Positions 26,190 to 35,717 are shown, numbered from the stretch's first letter. The stretch is 64,000 nt of DNA from Celeribacter baekdonensis (GCF_900102315.1 NZ_FNBL01000002.1:283194-347193), one strand, 5' to 3'. The notes: a model not told the origin generated them from the sequence alone. Made by a program: numbers and translations.

Positions 26190-26894
26190 GTGGCTTGGGG
26201 CAGGACCCGGCGCTGGGGTCAACGCCTTGTCCTGTCCCTGATCGCGCTGAGTGCGGGGTTTGGGATCGGGCTTTTGGCGCTTGGCTATACGCCGGTCCTC
26301 GCCGCGTTTTGCCCCGGATGTTTTGGCTTTCAAACCATTGGCCCAAATGTGTTCAGCGAGGTCAATACCCCGGCGGCGGATCAGGAATTCCTGCGCCGTT
26401 TGGCTCTGGCCGAAGCGCGGGTGAGTGCGGCGTTTGGGCCGGTGGCGACCGATAAGCGTCCGCGTATTTTCCTGTGTTATACCCAGACCTGCAACACCGT
26501 CATGGGCGGGCACCACGCCCGTGCCCTGACCTATGGTGCGCAGTTGTTTTATTTGGGTCCGACCGGGCATGACACGGAAATCATTGCCCATGAATGGGCC
26601 CATGTGGCGCTGCACCGCCAGATTGGAGTGCGCGCTCTGCGGCATTTCCCGGCTTGGGTGGACGAGGGCATCGCCACCTATGTGTCGCGCGATCCGCGGT
26701 TTGATTTGAACCCTGTAAGCTGTGATCCGGGGGCGGGCGCTTTGCCACAGACGGCGGCGGAATGGCGTCACTCAGACGGCGCGCGCGAGGCGGTGTTTTA
26801 TGGCCAGGCCGGTTGCCGTGTGGCGCAGTGGGTCCGGGCACATCCGGTCAGCGGTCTGGAGGAGTTGTTTGCGATGCGCATGTCGGCTGGCTGA
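26190..26894 (+). CDS. Membrane-anchored HExxH metallopeptidase-like protein
   Basis: 234 residues. An N-terminal membrane segment (LVLSLIALSAGFGIGLLALGY) precedes a periplasmic domain. HEWAH is a zinc HExxH motif and WVDEGIATYVS, about 25 residues later, supplies the gluzincin-type third ligand Glu. This arrangement is that of peptidase MA-like proteins. Cys pairs (CPGC, CYTQTC) suggest disulfides. The GTG start has only AAGG upstream. Substrate unknown. Confidence 0.78.
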   Translation: MAWGRTRRWGQRLVLSLIALSAGFGIGLLALGYTPVLAAFCPGCFGFQTIGPNVFSEVNTPAADQEFLRRLALAEARVSAAFGPVATDKRPRIFLCYTQTCNTVMGGHHARALTYGAQLFYLGPTGHDTEIIAHEWAHVALHRQIGVRALRHFPAWVDEGIATYVSRDPRFDLNPVSCDPGAGALPQTAAEWRHSDGAREAVFYGQAGCRVAQWVRAHPVSGLEELFAMRMSAG

Positions 26895-26919
26895 CGGTCC
26901 TTGCTTGGGCAGCGCCGAG

Positions 26920-27798
26920 TCAGGGTGCGATGAAATGCACGCCTTCCATCGTCTCGATCAGATCAAGGTCGTCCTCGTAAAGCTCCGTCAGACGTTCGAT
27001 CAAAGCCTCATCCCAACCCGGCAGATCAATCTCTTCCTCAAGCGCGTCTTCGTCGACGTATTTGTCGAGAAAAGCCGTCAAAATCCGCCGACGTTGCACT
27101 TCGTTTTGCGGCCGATGGGTGTTGAGATAGGTGCGCAGGCGTTTCATGCCCTCGCGTTTCATGATCGTCGCCAAAATATCAAGCCCGCCTGAGATCGGCA
27201 CCATCGGCCCGATCCCGGCGATGTCACGCATGATCTGTGCCCAGGTCAGCGGTGTGTCCTCATAGGCGAAACAGGTGACCGCGGCATTCGGGCAGGATTT
27301 GCGGATCAGGGTCAACACATCCGACCAACGCAGGCTCTCAAGATCGGCGGTGTCGATAAAGCTTTCATAAGTCAGATTGGGGCCGCATTGGCTGAATGCG
27401 GCGGGGATAAACGTCGCCGGATTGCGCAGGCCGATAAAGAATTCGACCTCATGATCGGCAAAGACATTGCACAGCCAAGGCAATTTGAAACTGGCCTTTG
27501 TGTACAATCTGCCCTTGTCAAAGATAAAGGCGGGAAGGCAAATCACATCCTCATAGCTTAGCACCAGCCGCGCACAGTCATCGCTTTCGAGCATGTGGTC
27601 GAGCAACATCTCCTGAGTCTCGGGCGTGGCGCGGGCACTTTTGACCTTGCGCATCACGTCGGGGAGCACATCACGGTAGAGCGACGGGTTCGGCACGGCA
27701 ACGCCATGATCGGCCAAAACGGCTTTGTTTTTCAACAGCCCTCGCATGAGTTGCGCCCCATTGGTGCTATGTGCCCCGATATGGATGGAGATGATCAT
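26920..27798 (-). CDS. Sulfotransferase-like protein
   Basis: 292 residues. The N-terminus IISIHIGAHSTNGAQLMRGLL has the form of a 5'-phosphosulfate-binding loop, and VEFFIGLRNPATFIPAAF resembles the 3'-phosphate-binding RNP segment of sulfotransferases. The long C-terminal half is acidic and helical. Substrate unknown. The frame extends to 28572, but everything above 27798 is antisense to the ABC permease and lacks family motifs, so I start at the ATG of MIISIH. Confidence 0.7.
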   Translation of the reverse strand: MIISIHIGAHSTNGAQLMRGLLKNKAVLADHGVAVPNPSLYRDVLPDVMRKVKSARATPETQEMLLDHMLESDDCARLVLSYEDVICLPAFIFDKGRLYTKASFKLPWLCNVFADHEVEFFIGLRNPATFIPAAFSQCGPNLTYESFIDTADLESLRWSDVLTLIRKSCPNAAVTCFAYEDTPLTWAQIMRDIAGIGPMVPISGGLDILATIMKREGMKRLRTYLNTHRPQNEVQRRRILTAFLDKYVDEDALEEEIDLPGWDEALIERLTELYEDDLDLIETMEGVHFIAP

Positions 27799-27981
27799 GG
27801 GTTTGGCTGCTTTCCTGTTTTGCTCTGATCCAGTGCGGTTCCACAGCCGCCCGGTTTGGCCCCCGGTTTGGCTATGGTGCAACATGTGCCCCTCTGTCAC
27901 CGCTCTGTGGCGGTGTTTGGGACGTGCCCCAATATAGGCAGTTTTCTGGACAGGGAAACCGATTTCGCTTATGGCTCCGGA

Positions 27982-29712
27982 ATGACCAACCAAATGACTC
28001 AGTTTCCGCCGCAAAGCCTCCCATGTTCCGAGGCTCAGCCCGAGCCTCGGCCCGAGCCTCGACATGGCGCGCTCACCCGTGTGTCCAAGGTTTCGCCTTG
28101 GTCGGTGGGGGCCTTTGTGATTGCCGCTGTGGTGTTGATGCCGCTTATGGCCGTGATCTGGATCGCCTTTCATCCCAGTGACAATATCTGGCCGCATCTG
28201 TTGGCCACGACCTTGCCACGTTATCTGGCAACAACGGCATGGTTGGCCTTTGGTGTGGCCGCTTTGGCGGGGGCTGTGGGCACAGGTGCGGCGTGGCTTG
28301 TCACCATGTATCGCTTCCCCGGCTCGCGCGCGCTGGAATGGCTGTTGCTTTTGCCCTTGGCGATCCCGGCCTATGTCGGCGCCTATGCTTTGGTCGATTT
28401 CTTTGAATATGCCGGGCCGGTTCAAACCTTGATGCGTCAGATTTTTGGCTGGCAAAGTTCCCGTGACTATTGGGTGCCGGAGATCCGCTCTTTGGGCTCC
28501 GCGATCATCGTTTTGGCCGCCGCTTTGTCCCCCTATGTCTTTCTTATGGCGCGTGCCGCTTTTCGCGAACAATCCGGATCGGTTTATGAAACCGCGCGCG
28601 CGCTGGGGGCGGGGGCATTTGCGCGGTTTTTCCGCGTCGGCTTGCCCTTGGCGCGTCCTGCCATTGCGGCGGGCACGGCGATTGTGATGATGGAAACGGT
28701 CTCAGACTATGGCACGGTCAATTATTTTTCGGTCCAGACCCTCACCACCGGCATTTTCTCCACATGGCTTGAGGGCGGCAATGCGGGCGGTGCTGCGCAA
28801 ATCGCTTCGGTGGTGTTGGTTGTGGTGTTTCTTTTGGTCGGTCTTGAAAAAACCTCGCGCGGGCGGGCGCGGTTTCATTCCGGTGCGCGCCATCCCCGTC
28901 CAATTTCTCAGATTCAACTGGTCGGTTGGCAGGGGCTTTTGGCGACGTTGTTATGCGCCGTGCCGTTCTTGATCGGTTTTGTGTTGCCTGTGTCCGTCAT
29001 GGGCTATCACGCGTTGGGCGAGCCGGATCAATGGCTGGCCCCGGGGCTTTTGATCGCGCTCAAAAACACCTTGGTCGTGGCCGGGTCTGCGGCGGTTTTG
29101 ACCGTGCTTGCGGCGCTGTTCATGGTCTACGGCGTGCGCATGACCGGGCGCAAATTGCCTCGGATGATCCTGCCTTTGACCACGCTGGGTTATGCCGCCC
29201 CCGGTGCTGTTTTGGGCATTGGCATCCTGATCCCGCTTGCAGGCCTCGACAATATCGTCGCCGATGCGATCGAGGCGATGACCGGGCGCGATGTCGGCCT
29301 GTTGCTCACCGGCTCCGCCTTTGCCATCGTGCTGGCCTATATGGTGCGGTTTTTCGCCATCGCCCAAGGTGCCGCCGACGCGGCGATGGGGCGGGTCGCA
29401 CCCTCCCTGCCAATGGCGGCACGTTCGCTGGGCCAAACCCTCGGCGGGACGTTGCGCCGGGTCTATGTGCCGCTGATCCGAAGCTCCGTCGGCACCGCCC
29501 TTTTGCTGGTCTTTGTCGATTGCGTCAAGGAGCTCCCCGCCACGCTGCTGCTGCGCCCGTTCAACTACAACACGCTCGCCACCCGGGTGTTTGAAAAGGC
29601 TTCGCTTGAACATCTCGAAGAGGCCTCGCCAGCCGCGCTTTTGGTGATTTCCGTCAGCCTGTTGGCGGTGATCCTCATGGCCCGCTCAGAAAATGCCGCC
29701 GATTTGACCTGA
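27982..29712 (+). CDS. Fe(III)-type ABC transporter permease (FbpB-like), orphan
   Basis: About 576 residues with two homologous permease halves, as in the FbpB/ThiP/SfuB group. Each half has the EAA-type cytoplasmic loop: YETARALGAGAFARFFRVGLPLARP in the first and MAARSLGQTLGGTLRRVYVPLIRS in the second, with SVSDYG-like METVSDYGTVNYF between. FVDCVKELPATLLLRPFNYNTLATRVFE is a strong FbpB signature. No ATPase or periplasmic binding protein lies nearby. The N-terminus has a PEPR duplication from a 12-base repeat. Start taken as MTNQMTQ. Confidence 0.88.
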   Translation: MTNQMTQFPPQSLPCSEAQPEPRPEPRHGALTRVSKVSPWSVGAFVIAAVVLMPLMAVIWIAFHPSDNIWPHLLATTLPRYLATTAWLAFGVAALAGAVGTGAAWLVTMYRFPGSRALEWLLLLPLAIPAYVGAYALVDFFEYAGPVQTLMRQIFGWQSSRDYWVPEIRSLGSAIIVLAAALSPYVFLMARAAFREQSGSVYETARALGAGAFARFFRVGLPLARPAIAAGTAIVMMETVSDYGTVNYFSVQTLTTGIFSTWLEGGNAGGAAQIASVVLVVVFLLVGLEKTSRGRARFHSGARHPRPISQIQLVGWQGLLATLLCAVPFLIGFVLPVSVMGYHALGEPDQWLAPGLLIALKNTLVVAGSAAVLTVLAALFMVYGVRMTGRKLPRMILPLTTLGYAAPGAVLGIGILIPLAGLDNIVADAIEAMTGRDVGLLLTGSAFAIVLAYMVRFFAIAQGAADAAMGRVAPSLPMAARSLGQTLGGTLRRVYVPLIRSSVGTALLLVFVDCVKELPATLLLRPFNYNTLATRVFEKASLEHLEEASPAALLVISVSLLAVILMARSENAADLT

Positions 29713-29786
29713 CGGGACATGTCAGTGAATTTTCCGTCACAAATCGCTTGCACCCGCGAAACCCAACGCTTAAATGAGCGCCGTGT

Positions 29787-29862
29787 GCCCCTATAGCTCA
29801 GCTGGTAGAGCAACTGATTTGTAATCAGTAGGTCCGCGGTTCGAGTCCGTGTGGGGGCACCA
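29787..29862 (+). tRNA. tRNA-Thr (anticodon TGT)
   Basis: 76-base cloverleaf including encoded CCA. Acceptor GCCCCTA pairs with TGGGGGC, the D arm is GCTC-AGCTGGTA-GAGC, the anticodon arm is ACTGA-TTTGTAA-TCAGT with anticodon TGT, and the T loop is TTCGAGT. It decodes ACA and probably other ACN codons. Confidence 0.97.
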
Positions 29863-30197
29863 TTTTTATCAGTAAAATCAATATTTTGCGTAATCACTCG
29901 GCGTTCGCGTTTATTCCGTTTTTAAAAATGGGAAGCACGGGGATGTAAGAATCTCGGTGTGGTTTGTGGGCAACGTAGTTTTCGTAAAAGTTTGTGGGAC
30001 TCTGTCTGCGCTAAGCGGATGCTCAATCGGATAAATTTTCAAACGTTGATTGGAGGCAAGCCAGTGAGTGCATATGGGGGAGAATGTGAAAATATCTGCG
30101 CCTTTAAACTGGCCGTTACGCACCTCGCCATCAAACATGTCTTTGAACGCCTGAGCGTCGATCAGTTTCTTCCACTCGGGCGCAATCACGGGAGCCT
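29863..30197. other. AT-richer region after tRNA-Thr, possible gene remnant
   Basis: About 335 bases with a lower GC content than the surroundings. A minus-strand frame (30200 to 29911) encodes APVIAPEWKKLIDAQAFKD and further protein-like sequence, but it has no start of its own apart from reading through the end of the regulator gene in another frame. No integrase or direct repeat of the tRNA end is seen. It may be the decayed end of a foreign gene. Confidence 0.4.
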
Positions 30198-31499
30198 TCA
30201 AACGCGAATTTGATAGCGCGCGATCTTGTCGTTGAGGGTGCGTCGCGCGATGCCCAAGGCCTGCGCCGCGCGTTCCGTATTGCCGCGGCACCGTTCCAAA
30301 GTCGCGGCGATTTCACGTGCCTCATAGGCCGCAACACGGTCTGCCAAACTGCCCGCCTCTTGCGCTGAGGGTGCCGCCTCAGGCAGATCCAACCCCAAGG
30401 CAAACCGCTCCGCCGCCGCCTTCAACTCGCGCACATTGCCCGGCCATCCGCGCTTTGCAAGGTGCTGGCGAAACCCGTAGGAGATTGCAGGCGTGTCCCG
30501 CCCATACCGTGCGGCCGCCGCTTGCACGAAATGGCTGAACAAAAGCGTGATATCGTCGCCCAAGCCGCGCAGCGGGTCGAGGGTGATCTGCGCACCGGCC
30601 AAGCGGTAAAACAGATCGGCGCGAAAGCTGCCATCAAGCGTTCGCTTGCTCAGGTCGCTCTTGGACAGCGCGATGATCCGCAGATCGAGCGGGCGCAGCA
30701 CATTCTCGCCAAGTCGCTCCACTTGTCGCTCTTGCAAGGCCCGCAACAGCTTGGGCTGCAATGCTGCGGGCATCGCCTCGATTTCATCGAGAACCAGCGT
30801 GCCGCCCGCCGCCGCCTCCAGCTTACCGATTTTATCGTGCGCGCCCGGAAAGGCCCCTGCGACATGGCCGAACATTTCCATCTCGAACAGGCTTTCCGGC
30901 AGCGCCGCGCAGTTCACCGCAACGAAAGGTCCCTGCGCGCGCGGGCTGGCGGCATGAAGCGCGCGGGCCACCAATTCCTTACCCGTGCCGGTCTCTCCGG
31001 TCACGATCAGATCCAGATCGAGCGGCCCCAATGCCGCGATCCGATCCCTCAGCGCGGTGATCGAGGTGGATTGCCCCAGAATCTCCGTGCTGTCACGCGC
31101 GGCAATCTGGGAGCGAAGCTGCGCCAATTCGGCCCGCATCTGTCCCGCTTTGAGGGCCCGCGCGATCACCGCCATCAGATGCGAGGCATCATAGGGTTTT
31201 TCCAGAAAATCCTCGGCCCCCTGGCGCATCGCGCGCACCGCGTGCGGCACATCGCCATGCCCTGTGATCACGATCAGTGGCAGATCCGCCGCGCGGTCTT
31301 TCCACTGACGCAGCACCTCGAACCCGTCCATACCCGGCATCCGCAAATCGGTAACGACCAGATCGGGCACGCGCTGCGTCGCCAGTGCCTCTGAGCCGTT
31401 CAAAAACCCCTGTGCATGGTAGCCGCTTGCCTCGATCAAATCACAGAGAGCCGCGCAATGATCGACGTCATCCTCGACCACATGGATCATTGCCGTCAT
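30198..31499 (-). CDS. DctD-like response regulator with altered GAFTGA loop
   Basis: 433-residue NtrC-family protein. REC domain with VEDD, phospho-acceptor Asp in VVTDLRMPG and LEKPYD; AAA+ domain with Walker A GETGTGKE and Walker B TLVLDEIEAMP; Fis-type helix-turn-helix ending ERAAQALGIARRTLNDKI. The loop that contacts sigma-54 reads GAFPGA instead of GAFTGA. It overlaps the kinase gene by ATGA and ends the TRAP operon, so it probably regulates the transporter genes. Confidence 0.92.
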   Translation of the reverse strand: MTAMIHVVEDDVDHCAALCDLIEASGYHAQGFLNGSEALATQRVPDLVVTDLRMPGMDGFEVLRQWKDRAADLPLIVITGHGDVPHAVRAMRQGAEDFLEKPYDASHLMAVIARALKAGQMRAELAQLRSQIAARDSTEILGQSTSITALRDRIAALGPLDLDLIVTGETGTGKELVARALHAASPRAQGPFVAVNCAALPESLFEMEMFGHVAGAFPGAHDKIGKLEAAAGGTLVLDEIEAMPAALQPKLLRALQERQVERLGENVLRPLDLRIIALSKSDLSKRTLDGSFRADLFYRLAGAQITLDPLRGLGDDITLLFSHFVQAAAARYGRDTPAISYGFRQHLAKRGWPGNVRELKAAAERFALGLDLPEAAPSAQEAGSLADRVAAYEAREIAATLERCRGNTERAAQALGIARRTLNDKIARYQIRV

Positions 31500-33265
31500 G
31501 CCACATCCCCCTGATATCTTGGTAAAATCGCCGTCATCACCGTTCCCGTTTCCGGTGTGGAGCAGATCTCGAAACGCCCGCCGAACTCGGCCAGGATCGC
31601 CTGTGAAATCGCCAGTCCGAGGCCCAGCCCCTCGCTGTTGGTCTTGGTCGAGAAGAATGGTTCTGTCACCCGCGCGAGATCTTCGGGCGCGATGCCGGTC
31701 CCCGTGTCGCTGACCGAAATGAGCAGTTCACCCGCCCTCTCCTCCAGCGTCACTTCGATCTTGCCTCCGGCCTCGCCTTCCACGGCATCCATCGCATTCA
31801 GGAGCAGATTCACCAAGACCTGTTCCAGTCGCACCCGGCCCGCACGCACCAGCATTGGCTCCGCGGGTCGGATCAGCCGCGGCGTCACCCCGACGGCGCG
31901 CGCGCGCGGCTGCACCAGATCAAGCGCACTTTCCACCACCAAAACCGCATCAATGACTTCAAGACGTCCCTCCTCTTTGCGGGAAAAGGATTTGAGGTGC
32001 TTGGTCGTGCGCTGCATCCGCCGGATCAGATTGCGCGCCGTCTCGATCCGGGGCGCGGTCTTTGCGGGGGCCGTTTGCAATGACAGCTCGGCTGCCGCCA
32101 AACTGGCCTCCATCGCCGCCAGCGGTTGGCTGATCTCATGCACGATCGCCGCGGACATCCGTCCGAGGGCGGCCATTTTTTCCGAATGGATCAGGGTTTC
32201 CTGGGCCGCGCGCAGCTCGGCCTCGATCTGTCGCCGTGCCTCGATTTCCAGCGCCAGACGTTCCGTGCGCTCCGCCACTTTTCGCTCCAACATATCCGAT
32301 TGCCGCAGCCTCAGCGTCACCAGTTGCCGCCTTTGACGCTGGATTTTGGCCAGCCCGATCCCGAAACCACATAAAAGCGCCATGCCGGTGCCCCAGCCAA
32401 GCGCCGCATAGAGCGCCGGCGTCACGGGTTCTGCCGCGACCACCCGCCAGCCGCCGCTGAAGGCCGCCGAGCGCGCCCGCAGCCGCCCCGCTTGACTGTC
32501 GAAAATCCAATCCGGTGATCCGCGTTGCAGCGGCTTTGCCGCCGCCAGATCCACCCCGACATAGGCGCGATCCTCGTCGATCCGGGCCAAAATATCCGGT
32601 GTGAGCGGCGCAAGCGGGCGGTAGAGCCAATCGGGTTTGCCGGAGAGGAACACCACCCCGTCCGGGTCAACGACCGCTGTTGCCAAATCCGCCGCGATCC
32701 ATGCGCGTTCCAATGCGGTGAGGTCGATCTTTACAACAACGACGCCCACATCGGCCCCCGCTACGATCTTGGCGGCGAGGAAATACCCCGGCGTCCCCGT
32801 GGTGACGCCAATCGCATAGAACGCGCCATCCCCGTGCGCGATGGCCTGCTGAAAATAGGGCCGGAAACTGTAATCATGGCCGACAAAGCTCTCCGTCAAC
32901 GCCCAGTTCGACGCGGCCAGTGTGATCCCCACATCATCCATCAGATAGAGATGGCTTGCTTCGGCAAGCGCGGTGATTTTTTCCAGATAGCGGTTGGTGG
33001 CGGCGATGCCGAGCGAATCAGCCGGGCTGCGAATGGTCGCGGCGATCCGCGCATCCTGTCCTGCAACCTGCGGCAGATAGCGGAAGCGGTCGATCTCGGT
33101 CTCCAAAGCGCGCAGTGTCAGGATCAGGCTTTGTTCCAGGCGCGCGTCAATCGTGCGCAGCGCTGCCCGCCACGCAAGCCCGCCCGCCAGCATCGCGACA
33201 CAGGTCAGCAGCACCATTCCCGCCAAAGCGGGGCTGCGCGCGCGCCGCACCTGTGTCGTGATCAT
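31496..33265 (-). CDS. DctB-like sensor histidine kinase
   Basis: 589 residues. Two membrane segments (MVLLTCVAMLAGGLAWRAAL and a second near residue 290) flank a periplasmic double-Cache sensor domain with ATNRYLEKI, DYSFRPYFQQAI and GYFLAAKIV. A coiled coil then leads to the phospho-accepting His in SAAIVHEISQPLAAME and the ATPase boxes LLLNAMDAVEG, DTGTGIAPEDL and TKTNSEGLGLGLAI. This is the C4-dicarboxylate DctB architecture. It starts inside the end of the DUF1850 gene (ATGA). Confidence 0.93.
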   Translation of the reverse strand: MITTQVRRARSPALAGMVLLTCVAMLAGGLAWRAALRTIDARLEQSLILTLRALETEIDRFRYLPQVAGQDARIAATIRSPADSLGIAATNRYLEKITALAEASHLYLMDDVGITLAASNWALTESFVGHDYSFRPYFQQAIAHGDGAFYAIGVTTGTPGYFLAAKIVAGADVGVVVVKIDLTALERAWIAADLATAVVDPDGVVFLSGKPDWLYRPLAPLTPDILARIDEDRAYVGVDLAAAKPLQRGSPDWIFDSQAGRLRARSAAFSGGWRVVAAEPVTPALYAALGWGTGMALLCGFGIGLAKIQRQRRQLVTLRLRQSDMLERKVAERTERLALEIEARRQIEAELRAAQETLIHSEKMAALGRMSAAIVHEISQPLAAMEASLAAAELSLQTAPAKTAPRIETARNLIRRMQRTTKHLKSFSRKEEGRLEVIDAVLVVESALDLVQPRARAVGVTPRLIRPAEPMLVRAGRVRLEQVLVNLLLNAMDAVEGEAGGKIEVTLEERAGELLISVSDTGTGIAPEDLARVTEPFFSTKTNSEGLGLGLAISQAILAEFGGRFEICSTPETGTVMTAILPRYQGDVA

Positions 33266-33642
33266 CCGCCGTCTCCCGCTGGCTCCTCACAAGGTCGTAA
33301 CACTATAGGCGCGCCTGCGCCCGCGCCAAGGGTCATGCAGTCTGTCCCGCAGATCGTCCAGCCTGAAACCGTCTCCCCCGAGGAGGCAAGCACGAGTTCC
33401 TTTACCCCCAAAGGTTTGGGTTCCCAAATCCAGTAGCCGTCTTTGAGCCATCCGTCCGGGCCCGGTTCCATCCCCGCGCCGGACCCTTTGACCGCCGCGC
33501 GGCGCAGCCATAGCTTGCCGCCTTCGACCGCCCAAGTTTCGCGCCATGTTTCTTTCTCGACGGAATGTGTCCATTCCAACCGGAATTCCCCCGTGCCACT
33601 CAGCGCGAGGGAGAGTGCACCCGCCATCAGGCAAGCGCTCAT
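33262..33642 (-). CDS. DUF1850-family protein of the TRAP operon
   Basis: 126 residues with a leading hydrophobic segment and a small beta-rich domain: FRLEWTHSVEKETWRETW is the family hallmark, followed by GSGAGMEP and WIWEP. DUF1850 proteins regularly accompany TAXI-type TRAP transporters; the function is unknown. The ATG at 33642 overlaps the TRAP permease stop (ATGA). A GTG at 33657 would add five residues. Confidence 0.85.
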   Translation of the reverse strand: MSACLMAGALSLALSGTGEFRLEWTHSVEKETWRETWAVEGGKLWLRRAAVKGSGAGMEPGPDGWLKDGYWIWEPKPLGVKELVLASSGETVSGWTICGTDCMTLGAGAGAPIVLRPCEEPAGDGG

Positions 33643-35717
33643 GTCCGTTTGCGCCACAAGAGGACGGCAAAGGCAAGGGCCAGGCCAAAGCCGATCTCAT
33701 CCGTGATCGCGAAGGCCGCAACGAGGCAGAAGCCACTTGCCATTGCGATCGCGCGCTCCCAAACCGCGAGTGGTCGCCCGAGCCAGCCGATCACGGCCGC
33801 GCCCCAAAGCGCCAGCGCAATCACCGCTTTGGTGATGACATAGGCCACTGCAGGCCAATAGCCGATGGCCTCTGCCATAGGTCCGCCATCCTGCAACATT
33901 AACGCAGGCGTGTAGACCGCCATGAACGGCACCACAAAGCCCGCCGCCGCGACCTTGACCGCCTCGAAACTGATCCGCAGCCCGCTTTCCTTCGCAATCG
34001 GGGCGGCGGCAAAGCAGGCCAGCGCCACGGGCGGCGTCAGATCGGCCAAAATGCCGAAGTAGAACACGAACATATGGCTCACGAGGAGCGGCACGCCGAG
34101 TTCCAACAGCGCAGGCCCGGCGATGGACGAGGTGATGATGTAATTCGGGATCGTCGGGATACCCATGCCCAGCACAATACAGGTGATCATTGTCAGCACC
34201 AGCGAGAGGAACAGGCTGCTCTGGCCGACGCCGACGATATATTGCCCGAAAGTATTGGCCGCCCCGGTCAGGGTCATCACGCCGATGATCACGCCGACAA
34301 GCGCACAGGCAATCCCCACCGGAAGTGCGGTTTTCGCACCATCGGCCAAGCTGTCACGACAGAGCGCCAGCGTTTCGCGCCCGCCTTTGGAGGCCGCGTT
34401 GATGCCGATCAGAATGAGCAGAGCGAGGAGCACAACCTCCAGCCCGAATTTAAAGAACGCCGCCGCAACAAAACCAAGCACGACCCAGAAGACCACGCGG
34501 ATCACCCCCGCAGGCAGGCCCAAAGCCACTGTCCCCCCAAGGATCAACCCGCCCGTCAACGCCAGACCAACCGTCCCTGCAAAGAGCGGCGTATAGCCCG
34601 AGAACAGCAGATAGACGAGCACCCCGAGCGGCAGGATCAGGAACCACCCCTCCTTGAGCGCGCGCAGTGCGGAGGGCATTTCCGCTTTCGAGAGGCCCCG
34701 CAGATCGCGTTTGCCTGCCTCTAGGTGCACCATCCAGAACACGCCCATGAAATAGAGGATCGCGGGGATCAGCGCGGCTTTGACCACTTCGACATAGTCA
34801 ACACCCAAGGTTTCAGCCATCACAAAGGCCACCGCCCCCATGACGGGCGGCATGATCTGCCCGCCCATCGAGGCGGTCGCCTCCACCCCACCTGCGAAGG
34901 CAGGCCGATACCCAAAGCGTTTCATCAGGGGGATGGTGAATTGCCCCGTGGTCACCACATTGGCCACACCAGAGCCGGAAATCGTGCCCATCAACCCCGA
35001 GGACAGCACAGAGACTTTTGCAGCCCCGCCCATCTTATCGCCCACCAGCCCGAGCGAGACATCGGTGAACAGCTTGATCATCCCTGCCTTTTCCAGGAAC
35101 GCGCCGAACAGGATGAACAGGAAGATATAGGTCGAGGACACATAGGTCGGGATACCGTAAATCCCTTCGGTTCCGTATGAGAGATGTTCGATCACTTGGC
35201 GCATATCATAGCCGCGATGATCGAGCGGCGCGGGCAGATATTCCCCCCAAAGCGCGTAGGACAGGAACAGGCCGGAGATGATCGGAAGCGCAGGCCCCAT
35301 CAGCATCCATGCGGCCGCAAAGATCGAGGCCAGTGCCACCGCTCCAAAGGCGATATCAATCGGCAGCGGATCACCGGCACGCAGCAAGAGTTCGGTATAT
35401 TCAGCCCATTGGTAGATCGCGATAGCAACCCCGGCGAGGGCGATCGCATAGCCAAGCGCGCGGCCCAAAGGCCCGTAGCGCTTGGCCAAAGCCAGCAAAG
35501 GCATCCCGAGCGCGAGCAGGAATCCGACGTGAATGACCCGCGTCACTTGGCTCGGCAGATCAATCAAATGCGCGGCAATGGAGATCTGAAAGGCCGAAAA
35601 CGCCACGGCGAGCCAGAAGAGCGCGCGGCCCTCCCGCGTTGCGGGGAAGTTTTCGGTCAAGGGGTCATGCAACCCGAGATCAGCGGTCTGATCGGGGCTG
35701 TTGGAAGTCTCTGTCAT
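33639..35717 (-). CDS. TRAP transporter permease, fused 4TM/12TM (TAXI type)
   Basis: 692-residue inner-membrane protein in which the small DctQ-like and large DctM-like permease parts are fused, as in TAXI-TRAP systems. It has many helices and the conserved stretches GPALPIISGLFLSYALWGEYLP, YVSSTYIFLFILFGAFLEKAGM and GSGVANVVTTGQFTIPLMKRFGY. GMGIPTIPNYIITSSIAGPAL and FGILADLTPPVALACFAAA close it. It imports an unknown organic anion with a sodium or proton gradient. It lies 75 bases after the binding protein gene. Confidence 0.95.
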   Translation of the reverse strand: MTETSNSPDQTADLGLHDPLTENFPATREGRALFWLAVAFSAFQISIAAHLIDLPSQVTRVIHVGFLLALGMPLLALAKRYGPLGRALGYAIALAGVAIAIYQWAEYTELLLRAGDPLPIDIAFGAVALASIFAAAWMLMGPALPIISGLFLSYALWGEYLPAPLDHRGYDMRQVIEHLSYGTEGIYGIPTYVSSTYIFLFILFGAFLEKAGMIKLFTDVSLGLVGDKMGGAAKVSVLSSGLMGTISGSGVANVVTTGQFTIPLMKRFGYRPAFAGGVEATASMGGQIMPPVMGAVAFVMAETLGVDYVEVVKAALIPAILYFMGVFWMVHLEAGKRDLRGLSKAEMPSALRALKEGWFLILPLGVLVYLLFSGYTPLFAGTVGLALTGGLILGGTVALGLPAGVIRVVFWVVLGFVAAAFFKFGLEVVLLALLILIGINAASKGGRETLALCRDSLADGAKTALPVGIACALVGVIIGVMTLTGAANTFGQYIVGVGQSSLFLSLVLTMITCIVLGMGIPTIPNYIITSSIAGPALLELGVPLLVSHMFVFYFGILADLTPPVALACFAAAPIAKESGLRISFEAVKVAAAGFVVPFMAVYTPALMLQDGGPMAEAIGYWPAVAYVITKAVIALALWGAAVIGWLGRPLAVWERAIAMASGFCLVAAFAITDEIGFGLALAFAVLLWRKRT

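Noticed and set aside
26091-26771. 226-codon minus-strand frame
   Set aside because: Antisense shadow of the HExxH protein and GapR genes.
27799-28572. N-terminal extension of the sulfotransferase-like frame
   Set aside because: Antisense to the ABC permease; Arg/His/Gln-rich without motifs. The real start is MIISIHIG.
29787-30200. tRNA-Thr as the attachment site of an integrated element
   Set aside because: No integrase and no direct repeat of the tRNA 3' end was found within the window; only a low-GC remnant is reported.
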